From: Bacillota bacterium
GTDB taxonomy: Bacteria; Bacillota; Clostridia; Lachnospirales; Lachnospiraceae
Length of the DNA stretch: 64,000 bases
Direction: 5' to 3'
Assembly: GCA_023407575.1 (NCBI GenBank)
Contig: JAEYLX010000049.1
Location: 124,001-188,000 of the forward strand
Shown: piece by piece, positions 18,211 through 26,385 of the stretch
Position numbering within the stretch: position 1 is the first letter of the stretch
Layout of the letters: every line of letters begins with the position of its first letter
Position numbers and translations under genes: made by a program
Notes under the pieces: generated by a model
What the model saw: only the letters and a program-made list of their open reading frames with translations
Databases searched by the model: none
What the model was told of the DNA's origin: nothing

Positions 18211-19047
18211 TTATAATTTTCCAAACCTATTTCGTTTAAAATCAATATACGCTCTCAATATATAATAAACATTTTTTAATTTATTCTTATCGTATATTAT
18301 TATCTTCATATATCTCTTACTTGTTATTACTTTTCTCTCTTTAATCCAATTCGGAAAATGTTGTTTATACTTTTGCCTTACAAATAAATCATTTCTAACA
18401 AAATAATATAGTCTTGTAGGAGTATGGGAATCAAAATACATATTGTCAATAATCTGTGTTTCACCTAAACTATGATATAAGATTGATTTATTAACCATAA
18501 TAATCTTATAGCCATGTTGGTTTAGCCTTAAACAGTATTCATGATCCACTATGTCAATAAACAACTTATTGAGAATTCCTCCGACTGCTTGATATGCTTT
18601 CAAATTTAGTATATTTCCGGAAGACATTACTATAAAAACCTGTTGATATTCTCTTAAAAAATAATTATTTTTCTCATAATCCAGTTTTTGATATGCAGTT
18701 ACAATTCCTACCTTCGAGGTATCATGATTTTCAATATATTCCACCAGCAATTGGATCATATTATCAGAGGCAGAGCTATCCTGATCCATAGTAAGCAACC
18801 ACTCATATCCTGCTTTTATTGCCCTATGTGCACCTCTATTTTGAGCATACGCAATCCCCTTGTTTCCCTTATTGTCAACATATACTACCTTATCCATTGT
18901 TTTTATTTCAGAGATTATTTTATCATTTTTTTTCTCACTATTATCTACCGCATATAAAATATCAATATCTTTTAAATATGTATTAATATTTTGTATGACT
19001 TTTTCGTCTGGGTGATATAGAACTACAACACCTGCTATCTTTGTCAT
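18211..19047 (-). CDS. Family 2 glycosyltransferase, rhamnosyltransferase type
   Basis: 278 residues. The beginning KIAGVVVLYHPDEKVIQNI, then LYAVDNSEK, GNKGIAYAQNRGAHRAI and the metal motif TMDQDSSA are characteristic of the RfbN/RfbF-like rhamnosyltransferase group. The later FIDIVDHEYCLRLNQHGYKI is the usual catalytic-side stretch. It should transfer rhamnose or a related deoxysugar from a dTDP/GDP donor to a growing glycan, but the donor cannot be read with certainty. It is followed 15 bases later by the membrane-anchored Rossmann protein. Confidence 0.85.
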   Translation of the reverse strand: MTKIAGVVVLYHPDEKVIQNINTYLKDIDILYAVDNSEKKNDKIISEIKTMDKVVYVDNKGNKGIAYAQNRGAHRAIKAGYEWLLTMDQDSSASDNMIQLLVEYIENHDTSKVGIVTAYQKLDYEKNNYFLREYQQVFIVMSSGNILNLKAYQAVGGILNKLFIDIVDHEYCLRLNQHGYKIIMVNKSILYHSLGETQIIDNMYFDSHTPTRLYYFVRNDLFVRQKYKQHFPNWIKERKVITSKRYMKIIIYDKNKLKNVYYILRAYIDFKRNRFGKL

Positions 19048-19135
19048 GATATTCCCTTTCTATCAGAAGAAACCTCCTCCAAGTTTACTACCTTTAAAGA
19101 AGGCTTTATAGACTCTCTGTAGTTTTTATATAAAT

Positions 19136-20440
19136 CTACTTTTTATTGCTTATATAATTCTGCTCCATTGATACATAGAGCATACGATATTTAATACTCC
19201 CGTCTTCTCTTGGTGAAAGCATCTTATAGTCATCATACATCACTGTAAGATACTTATCCATATCATTTGGTATCGGAAATTTGAGATTTTCAAAATTACC
19301 TTCCTTAACCGGAAAAAATACGTTCTTATCAAAATAAATATCCTTTTTATAATGGGTACAAAGATCTCCTACGAGAATGCAATTCTCATATCTATATCGA
19401 ACAAACTCTCGATACTGCAAGTTTTTTAGAATCCATAATGGTATTAATTTCAACATATAATAAGGCGAATTAACAATAAAGCTTTTGAACGGATTTTTAC
19501 TTTCGTAGGGTTCCGGTATCAGTTTTTTTCGAATCAAACTTGAATATTTTCGTATAGTACGAAGTTGTTTTTCTCTTAGCTTTTTATCCTCGGGTACATG
19601 ATCAATTGGGGCAATATCTATATGAATCCCGTGGTGCATTCTGGCTTTTTTGAATTCCATTCGGACAAAACTAGTGTTATCCTTCACCACCTGCATATAC
19701 GGATAGGGATAGTCCTTACCCAACTGCATCTGTTGCATAAGATAACCCGCCTTTAACTCTTTATTCGCTATTTTCTGAAATTTCTCGTAATCCTCGCGAA
19801 ACATCCCTATATCTATATCATCATCGCAGGGAATGAACCCTTCGTATCTGGCTGCACCTAGGGCTGAACCCGCTTCCAAAAAATATTTAATATTATTTTC
19901 TTTGCACAGTCGATCAACTTCCTTTAGTATGTCCAAGGTTACAAGTTGAATATCTCTTAATTCATATCCAAATATTTTGCTATCCTTTTTCGTCTCAATA
20001 TCTTCCTTAAAGGTTAAGACTTCCTCCAGATTTTGTTTTTGTTCTATGATTTCGTCCATATCCAGTATAATGCCTTTGTAATTGTTCTTTTGTAGCAGCA
20101 AATAAATATCTACATAAAACACTTTATTCATTACAAGAACAACCTGGATATCCTTATTAAGAATATGTTCATAGCTAACAATTTCGTGACCCGTTGAGGT
20201 GTGTGTTCCATGAAGGGACTTATTCATATCAACAACGCATTGAATTCCTTCCTGCTTGGGATCCATATTTGATAGAAATGAGGTTCCTTTCAGTCCCCCT
20301 CCCCATATAGCCACCTTCATATCTTTACTCCTGTAATACTCTAATAGTGGAATAATTACATTTTTGGCAGGTTTATAATAATCACCATATTGAATTACAG
20401 CTCTAAGCTTTTTTAAATAACTATTCCAACCCTTCGGCAT
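19136..20440 (-). CDS. LicD-family phosphotransferase with N-terminal Rossmann-like domain
   Basis: 434 residues. Residues ~38-130 are a Rossmann-like module (KVAIWGGGLKG, 43-52; then CVVDMNKSLHG and VVLVMNKVFY). Residues ~160-400 are a LicD/FKTN-type nucleotidyltransferase-fold transferase: YFLEAGSALGAARYEGFIP followed by the metal-binding DDDIDIGMF (206-214), and later HIDIAPIDHVPED. LicD enzymes move a phospho-group, classically phosphocholine from CDP-choline, onto a glycan. With the LicC-like enzyme two genes upstream, a phosphodiester-linked substituent on the glycan is the natural inference. The gene starts four bases after the methyltransferase stop. Confidence 0.85.
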   Translation of the reverse strand: MPKGWNSYLKKLRAVIQYGDYYKPAKNVIIPLLEYYRSKDMKVAIWGGGLKGTSFLSNMDPKQEGIQCVVDMNKSLHGTHTSTGHEIVSYEHILNKDIQVVLVMNKVFYVDIYLLLQKNNYKGIILDMDEIIEQKQNLEEVLTFKEDIETKKDSKIFGYELRDIQLVTLDILKEVDRLCKENNIKYFLEAGSALGAARYEGFIPCDDDIDIGMFREDYEKFQKIANKELKAGYLMQQMQLGKDYPYPYMQVVKDNTSFVRMEFKKARMHHGIHIDIAPIDHVPEDKKLREKQLRTIRKYSSLIRKKLIPEPYESKNPFKSFIVNSPYYMLKLIPLWILKNLQYREFVRYRYENCILVGDLCTHYKKDIYFDKNVFFPVKEGNFENLKFPIPNDMDKYLTVMYDDYKMLSPREDGSIKYRMLYVSMEQNYISNKK

Positions 20441-20444
20441 GATA

Positions 20445-21209
20445 TCACCTTGCTCTCTTGCTCAATATAAAGAAGTAATCTTTTGTCTCTTTACGATTCT
20501 TTAACTCCTCTGAAAATAAATCCTCGCTTACGATGATTTCGAATCCGAATTTATCAACAAAGATTCTAGTAAGACTCTCTGCGTATTCCTGGGTGGTACG
20601 ATAAATTGCAGTATAATCATGTTTTAAATCCTGGGAATAGAATTTATTAAGTGTAAGTCGTTCACTGGTTGCAACCGTCTCTTTGATATAAATCGTACAA
20701 TTTTCTTTGTCTATAACTTTACTGACATCCTCAAGACAATCAGATAAATCCGCATCATTTAAATACATTAATACTCCATTAATAAATACCTTGTCAAAGG
20801 CGGTATTAACTCCTGCCTGCTCTAGACTATTCACTATGTTTTGTGCTGCACCTTGAATTAAGGTACATTTATCTTTCTTGTCCTTTAAATTGTCTTCTGC
20901 TACCTTTAGTAAGGTTTCAGAGTAATCAAGTCCAACATAATGCATGTTCCTGCTAAGGATTTCTTCTCCCCATCGCCCAACACCACATCCGACATCCAAT
21001 ACCCATTCATCTTCCTTAAATTCAACAAGACCTAAAATCTTATCTTTTTCATAACGATCTCTTTCTATTGCCAATTCAGGATGCTCATCTTGAAATAAAA
21101 CATAGTTATACTTATGTTTTAATGGTGCATCACTTCCTCGATCATTAAAGAAGCTCAAGGTATCATTATAATTAATATCAAAACTTTTTCCTTTGATTCT
21201 ATCTTCCAT
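20445..21209 (-). CDS. Class I SAM-dependent methyltransferase
   Basis: 254 residues. Motif I WVLDVGCGVGRWGEEIL, motif post-I YVGLDYSETLLKVAEDN, and DKVFINGVLMYLNDADL define a small-molecule methyltransferase. The N-terminal FDINYNDTLSFFNDRGSDA is shared with methyltransferases next to LicC/CDP-glycerol-type genes, as far as I recall. Its position between the LicC-like and LicD-like genes suggests N- or O-methylation of the nucleotide-activated group or of the final substituent (inference). Confidence 0.8.
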   Translation of the reverse strand: MEDRIKGKSFDINYNDTLSFFNDRGSDAPLKHKYNYVLFQDEHPELAIERDRYEKDKILGLVEFKEDEWVLDVGCGVGRWGEEILSRNMHYVGLDYSETLLKVAEDNLKDKKDKCTLIQGAAQNIVNSLEQAGVNTAFDKVFINGVLMYLNDADLSDCLEDVSKVIDKENCTIYIKETVATSERLTLNKFYSQDLKHDYTAIYRTTQEYAESLTRIFVDKFGFEIIVSEDLFSEELKNRKETKDYFFILSKRAR

Positions 21210-21229
21210 TTTGGTATCCTGCCCTCTGT

Positions 21230-21943
21230 TTATAGAATTCTTGCTCTTACGCCTCTAAATTCTCTTATTCTCTCATAATCTTCGATAAAATCAACCTCTG
21301 CCCAGAACATTCCCTTAATATCTCTAATATAAACTGCTCTTTCAGAGGAAAAGGAATATAGTACATCCTCCCACCACATAGTGTGCTTACCTTCTTTGAT
21401 ATACTCCTCCATACGGGAGCAGTATTTCTCAACAAACTCCTTTTTCAGTTTAGCAACTCCAACATACTCACCAGATATATCATCTCCAGATAGGTCTTTC
21501 CCATATTTTATTAATTGATTATCTTCGTAATAGAACTTATAATCCGCTTCTTCTTTTCTACTGCTATCGGAAAACAGTACTGGACTTCTCTGCTCCTGAA
21601 ACAATTCATCGATCAGCTTTTCTTCCAGGAATACATCAGCATTCATTAATATCATGTCATCATTAAGAAAATCTTTGGCAAACCAAGCAGAAGCTATACT
21701 ATTAGTAACTTCATAAAAATAATTGTAATAGTATTTTATATTATGCTCTTTTAGGATTTCTTCAATAACACCGCTTTTATACCCCAGTATCATCCCAATT
21801 TCGGTAATTCCTCTTGCCTCTAACTGCTTTATGGTATATTTAATTAATGAAATCTCCCCGATATCTACTGTACATTTAGGCTTACCTTCGATATATCTGC
21901 TGATACGGGTTCCTACTCCTGCTGCCATAATAAGTACTTTCAT
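21230..21943 (-). CDS. LicC-like nucleotidyltransferase
   Basis: 237 residues. It begins KVLIMAAGVGTRISRYIEGKPKC, the signature of sugar- and phosphocholine-nucleotidyltransferases, and continues SLIKYTIKQLEARGI, GYKSGVIEEIL, and ILMNADVFLEEKLI for metal binding, with AEVDFIEDYERI at the end. LicC-type enzymes make CDP-choline from phosphocholine; close relatives activate 2-aminoethylphosphonate or other phospho-compounds. The start ATG overlaps the TGA of the aminotransferase gene (ATGA), so the two are translationally coupled and probably act in sequence. Which substrate is activated is open; phosphocholine is only one option. Confidence 0.8.
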   Translation of the reverse strand: MKVLIMAAGVGTRISRYIEGKPKCTVDIGEISLIKYTIKQLEARGITEIGMILGYKSGVIEEILKEHNIKYYYNYFYEVTNSIASAWFAKDFLNDDMILMNADVFLEEKLIDELFQEQRSPVLFSDSSRKEEADYKFYYEDNQLIKYGKDLSGDDISGEYVGVAKLKKEFVEKYCSRMEEYIKEGKHTMWWEDVLYSFSSERAVYIRDIKGMFWAEVDFIEDYERIREFRGVRARIL

Positions 21944-23019
21944 ACCAAACCTCTTTTCCGCATCTCTTTCAATGCTTGAATTAGTTCATCATTATTCGCA
22001 AGGGTTAAATTTCCCATATGACCCACGCGAATTAAGGTATCCCTTAGCTTTCCACCACAGGGTGTAATAAATAGATTGTACTCTTTTTTTAGGATTTCAA
22101 AAATGGAATAAGCACTTATGCTTCCCTTTGGACTTAATGGGGTTAATGCATTGGACAGCCGCTCAGAAGGAATTGTAAAATCAAATTTAGCTACCTTTTC
22201 CCGAAAATCTTCTGCTAGTCTTCTTGCTGAAGTACAAACTTCATCAACGCCGGCTTCAAGTATCTTCTGTAATCTTACATCCATTTGCAAAGTAATTCCT
22301 ACCGCCGTGGTAAATGGTGTCTGTCCTCGTTCCATATCCGTAAAATAAGCTTCCAGATTAAAATAAATACTTTTCTTAGCATTTTTCCTAATTCTTACCT
22401 CTGTTCGTTGATTAACTATAACAGCCGCCATACCTGGGGGAAGTGCCAATGCCTTTTGGGAACTGATAATTGTGGCATCGATTCCCCATTCATCCATTCG
22501 ATATTCATCTGCTAAAAAGCTGCTGATTGCATCAACCACTAAAGTTGCTCCAATACTTTTACTAAACTCACCAATTAACTGTCCATCATATAATACTCCA
22601 GTAGAGGTTTCATGGATGTTAATTAAAATACCAGTGATAGTATTAGCCCTATACTTTTCTAAATGCTCCTTGGTCAAAGTCTGTCCTTGTTCCAGCTGTA
22701 GTATCTCGTGCTTAAGATTATGACATTTGCAGATTTCCACGAACCTTTTACCGAAATCACCGCCCACAATAATAAGAATCTTATCCTCTTCGTTAAAAAT
22801 ATTCATTACAGCTGCTTCCATTGCTGCGGTTCCTGAAGCAGTCAACAAAGCCACTTTTGATAACTTGTCTGTATAAAGACATTTCTTTAAATTATCACAA
22901 ATCCTATTATTAATAACAGAAAACTCTGCCGTCCTAAAATAAGGTAAATTTTGAGCTCCTATTTGTAAAGTGTCTTCATACATTTCAACCGGTCCAACTG
23001 TAAACAATGTTTCTCTCAA
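21940..23019 (-). CDS. Class V PLP-dependent aminotransferase
   Basis: 359 residues of the alanine-glyoxylate/2-aminoethylphosphonate aminotransferase group. LFTVGPVEMYEDTLQIG at the start, LTASGTAAMEAAVMN for phosphate binding, VVDAISS (Asp163) and the PLP lysine Lys189 in SSQKALALPPG are all present. The best ribosome site (GGAGGT) sits five bases before a TTG at 23019; no ATG fits because the next one lies beyond the conserved TVGPV. Coupling with the LicC-like gene suggests that an amino compound is made and then activated, such as an aminoalkyl-phosphate or phosphonate. No PEP mutase is in the window, so a phosphonate route is unproven. Confidence 0.8.
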   Translation of the reverse strand: MRETLFTVGPVEMYEDTLQIGAQNLPYFRTAEFSVINNRICDNLKKCLYTDKLSKVALLTASGTAAMEAAVMNIFNEEDKILIIVGGDFGKRFVEICKCHNLKHEILQLEQGQTLTKEHLEKYRANTITGILINIHETSTGVLYDGQLIGEFSKSIGATLVVDAISSFLADEYRMDEWGIDATIISSQKALALPPGMAAVIVNQRTEVRIRKNAKKSIYFNLEAYFTDMERGQTPFTTAVGITLQMDVRLQKILEAGVDEVCTSARRLAEDFREKVAKFDFTIPSERLSNALTPLSPKGSISAYSIFEILKKEYNLFITPCGGKLRDTLIRVGHMGNLTLANNDELIQALKEMRKRGLV

Positions 23020-23066
23020 GCTTACCTCCACTATGTCTATATCATTTTTGAATTGCTTTCTCCGAG

Positions 23067-24884
23067 CTACTTAGTTTTACTAATTAATTCTTCTGCTTTT
23101 CTACTTGAAAAAATTGGCTGATATTGTTGATTTACTAATCGAATATAAGCTTGTCCATTTTGAGTGTTTAATATATTTGTACTTAAATCCTTTAGGTCGT
23201 AAACTTCTTCCGTCCCAGTAGCTGTTACGATGTATAGATAATTTCTTGATAAGAATGCATCAATTCCGTCGATATAGTTGTCATACTTGTATTGTCTTGC
23301 ATGCTCACGCATTTTGGGATTATGCATTGGATAATACTGATATCTTACAATTTCTTTCTTTAACTCACTCATATCAGAGCTGTTTAATATGGTCAAAAGT
23401 ATCTTATTGAAGTCAACCATACTATAGAGTTCATCAACCTCTTCCTGCTTCCAGCTTTCTTTTGATATGATAAGTGGAACATGGGTAGTTAATTCCTTGT
23501 ACTTATAGTACATATTGTATGTCTTATGGTTATTTTCCCTATCATAAACCACTTGGGAATGGTCACTAAATATTACTTTCACTGAATTTGGTCCAAGAAA
23601 ATCATAATAAAATTCAAATTGTTTATCTGTATAATCCACACATTCATAGTATTGCTGTTCTATGCTTTCCGGAAACTCTTCAATCCCTAAATCACTGAAT
23701 GCTTTTATAACTGGCTGTTCTTTATGATAACCACAAAGCAGCGGAAAATGAACTTCATATGGAAAATAAACAAAATTAAAGGTCTTTTCTACCGACTCTG
23801 CCAGTTGACAAGCTAAAGTCCATAGTTTTTGCGGCATATAATTTTGAAGATAATAATTAATCCTGTCCGTCTCTTTTACTATTTTATAACATTCTGAAAC
23901 CATAAAGTTGATACTATACTTCATTTCTTCATAGTGCTTTAAAAGTTTAAAATCCTCTATCTCGTGAAGAAAATCATTGGTATAAACCTGCGTTTCCAAA
24001 GGGTACTTACCCGAAATAACCGACATCATACTTTCATAGGTTGTTACTGCCGTTGAATAAATATTAGTAAATACTTTGCCATGTTTACCATATCGTTTAA
24101 ATATTTGAAACTCCCTATTCTCTTCATCAAAGACTTCCCTGCCTCTTAAGGCGTCAATATAAAACATTGAGATATCCTCGTAACGCGTTGCACTTTGTTC
24201 TTTCATCTCTGAAAACATATTATTTAAATCTACTATCAGTAGCTCATAATTACGATAATCCTCATAGGACAGATCAATATACTCTTTCATGTACTTCTCA
24301 GCATAATAAAAATCCCGGATGCTAAGGTAAAGCGAAATCAAGTAGCTTAAGTCTTCTTGTTTTCCTTCCTGTTGATACTTGATCTGCGTGTTATAAATCT
24401 GTGAATAGATACTGTTCTCGTCATAGAAATTATTATATACTTCTATCTCTCGAAGCCTTAACTCCTCATAAATATCAATATAACTGCACTCACTATCCAG
24501 CTCCAGTAAATTCTTTTTAATCGAAGTCCCGCTGTTTTTTGAAGCTATTATAACCAGATTAACGTTATAGTCCTTCATTTGATTCGGTGCGATAACTGGA
24601 TAACCTAAGAATTGTTTTCCTTGCAACTCTGTATTGGAATCAATAACGCAAACCATATTCTGAATAAAAGTTGCATACTTAGCAATTAAAATTGCAGCAT
24701 GACTGGATTTTGTGTTGTTTTGTCCAGCCCCCCATAATGCACAAACTTTACCCTTACATTTTTTAGTCAGAACCTCAATGATAATTCCTTCCAAGTTGTC
24801 ACTTAGTTGGGATTCACTTTTTACTTTTATCTTATATTTATCAAATATATTATTCAATTTATTCTCATACAGCAATTCGCTCAT
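23067..24884 (-). CDS. Alkaline-phosphatase-superfamily (sulfatase/phosphotransferase-like) enzyme with N-terminal Rossmann-like domain
   Basis: 605 residues. Residues ~45-140 are a Rossmann-like module (CALWGAGQNNTKS; then CVIDSNTELQG; then VNLVIIASKNSG). The C-terminal ~370 residues carry alkaline phosphatase/sulfatase superfamily landmarks: SMFYIDALRG for the first metal Asp, YSTAVTTYESMMSVISGKYP with a Thr/Ser in the nucleophile position, and VKVIFSDHSQVVYD for the Asp-His metal pair, then HVPLIIS. There are no membrane helices, so it acts in the cytosol unless it is exported some other way, unlike LtaS or EptA. It probably transfers or removes a phospho-group in glycan assembly. GAGGT favours the ATG at 24884, eight bases after the upstream stop. 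Confidence 0.65.
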   Translation of the reverse strand: MSELLYENKLNNIFDKYKIKVKSESQLSDNLEGIIIEVLTKKCKGKVCALWGAGQNNTKSSHAAILIAKYATFIQNMVCVIDSNTELQGKQFLGYPVIAPNQMKDYNVNLVIIASKNSGTSIKKNLLELDSECSYIDIYEELRLREIEVYNNFYDENSIYSQIYNTQIKYQQEGKQEDLSYLISLYLSIRDFYYAEKYMKEYIDLSYEDYRNYELLIVDLNNMFSEMKEQSATRYEDISMFYIDALRGREVFDEENREFQIFKRYGKHGKVFTNIYSTAVTTYESMMSVISGKYPLETQVYTNDFLHEIEDFKLLKHYEEMKYSINFMVSECYKIVKETDRINYYLQNYMPQKLWTLACQLAESVEKTFNFVYFPYEVHFPLLCGYHKEQPVIKAFSDLGIEEFPESIEQQYYECVDYTDKQFEFYYDFLGPNSVKVIFSDHSQVVYDRENNHKTYNMYYKYKELTTHVPLIISKESWKQEEVDELYSMVDFNKILLTILNSSDMSELKKEIVRYQYYPMHNPKMREHARQYKYDNYIDGIDAFLSRNYLYIVTATGTEEVYDLKDLSTNILNTQNGQAYIRLVNQQYQPIFSSRKAEELISKTK

Positions 24885-24892
24885 CACATACC

Positions 24893-26110
24893 TCAACCTT
24901 TTCGTATATTCATTAGCTGCTTAATTGCTTCATATAATCTTTCACTAGCCAAACCAGACATTTCGTCAAATACTTTCTTTCTGATTATTGCCCTCTCTTT
25001 GCAGAATTCATCCTCTGCTAAAAGAGCATCCTCTAATTCCAAAGCCGACTTAACCTTCACTCCCGGTGTAAATTCTTCATAGTTAAAATACATCTCTCTG
25101 GTATTTTTTAAGTATTCTTCTCTATCATAATCAAAAAAAACAATAGGTCGATCCATTAATAAATAATCAAAATAAATCGAGGAGTAATCTGTCACCAACA
25201 CGTCTGCTTTTTTAACAATTGGATATGGGTCACAATCAGAATTTATAAACCTGATATACTTTAAATCCCTGTTTTGCAACTTGGTTCTAATTAAGTTTTC
25301 CAGCTTTGATTTGGGATGAAGCTTCATACAAAACAAGATATTATTATTTTCAAGAAACATATGAAATTTATCAAAATCTAAAACGTTCATTAATTGCTTT
25401 TCACTATCTCGAAAAGTTGGCATATATACTGCTATTTTCCCGTCATGCATATCCATACTCTTGCAAACCTGCTCTTCATTCGATAACAGAACATTTCTAA
25501 TGGTGTCAGATATTAATACATCATTTCTTGGATAACCACATATCATTACATGCCTGGTTCGAAATGATGATTCGAATATATTTCTTACAAACTCCGAAGT
25601 GCTAAGTATATAGTGCGAAGGCTTCTCATCTGACATACGTCGAAGAATCCACCTAAGGCGCTGCCATTCTGTATCAGGATATCTTACTTTATCATGCACA
25701 TTATCCATCTGAATTTTTTTTAACGGTATCCCATGCCATAGATTAATCTTTCTTGCACCGCCCGATAAGGTGAAACATATATCTTTGGAGTAATTATCAA
25801 ATAGATACACCTTTGCTCGAAGACAATACCAAATCCCCTGAAAACTATATAGATAATATGCTTTTAGATTATTCTTTTTTAAAAGTGCAATTATATTTTT
25901 CTCTTTTGAAATCCATACGGCTTGAATTTCTTTCTGTTGTATTTGACTTAGATACAAAAAAAGATATCTCGGATTATCAGCAAATCTTCTACCAAAGGAA
26001 CTACCCAATACCCATATTTTATTTGATCTGACAGAACAAAAAGATAATAGGTAAAAGGGCAACAACAATATTTGGCTCCAATATTTAATTTCTGTAATTA
26101 TTTTTTTCAT
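24893..26110 (-). CDS. CDP-glycerol:glycerophosphotransferase family (TagB/TagF-like)
   Basis: 405 residues. The N-terminus has a hydrophobic patch, then IWVLGSSFGRRFADNPRYL. The catalytic core shows INLWHGIPLKKI (catalytic His), VAVYMPTFRDS (written IAVYMPTFRDS), and the CDP-binding end VLVTDYSSIYFDYLLMDRPIVFF with YEEFTPG following. This family adds glycerol- or ribitol-phosphate units to teichoic acids, but members also act in capsule and flagellin modification, moving other CDP-linked groups. It heads the run of minus-strand glycan genes and is set off from the NeuB gene by a very strong hairpin. Confidence 0.85.
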   Translation of the reverse strand: MKKIITEIKYWSQILLLPFYLLSFCSVRSNKIWVLGSSFGRRFADNPRYLFLYLSQIQQKEIQAVWISKEKNIIALLKKNNLKAYYLYSFQGIWYCLRAKVYLFDNYSKDICFTLSGGARKINLWHGIPLKKIQMDNVHDKVRYPDTEWQRLRWILRRMSDEKPSHYILSTSEFVRNIFESSFRTRHVMICGYPRNDVLISDTIRNVLLSNEEQVCKSMDMHDGKIAVYMPTFRDSEKQLMNVLDFDKFHMFLENNNILFCMKLHPKSKLENLIRTKLQNRDLKYIRFINSDCDPYPIVKKADVLVTDYSSIYFDYLLMDRPIVFFDYDREEYLKNTREMYFNYEEFTPGVKVKSALELEDALLAEDEFCKERAIIRKKVFDEMSGLASERLYEAIKQLMNIRKG

Positions 26111-26277
26111 ACTTTTACCCGATCTTATTCAAAGATTAATCTTCTAGGCATATCCATCATTTCCATTCTGCTTTGTTGTATTATATATCGACAAAATGCG
26201 AAATTACATTAAGCCTATACCAATTATTTGCCAAAACATTACTCATGATTTCGCTATAAACGTAAATTTTTATTAAT

Positions 26278-26344
26278 AAAATGGGGGTGTTATAAGATAT
26301 ATTTTCTTTATTTTCGAAAATATATTTTATAACACCCCCATTTT
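26278..26344 (-). terminator. Very long hairpin between neuB-like and the phosphotransferase gene
   Basis: A 29-base arm (26278-26306) pairs with 26316-26344. Every position pairs, one as G-U, around a nine-base loop. The arms contain GGGGG/CCCCC and end in AAAA/TTTT, so the hairpin can terminate in both directions. It sits 42 bases past the neuB-like stop and separates the nonulosonate genes from the downstream glycan genes. It is much longer than the other terminators here. Confidence 0.75.
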
Positions 26345-26385
26345 ATATTAATATTTCTTTCATTTACAAAAACTGTTCTAAATTA

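Noticed and set aside
21230..23019. Phosphonate (2-aminoethylphosphonate) biosynthesis
   Set aside because: The nucleotidyltransferase and aminotransferase would fit, but no PEP mutase or phosphonopyruvate decarboxylase is in the window, so it was kept only as an alternative.
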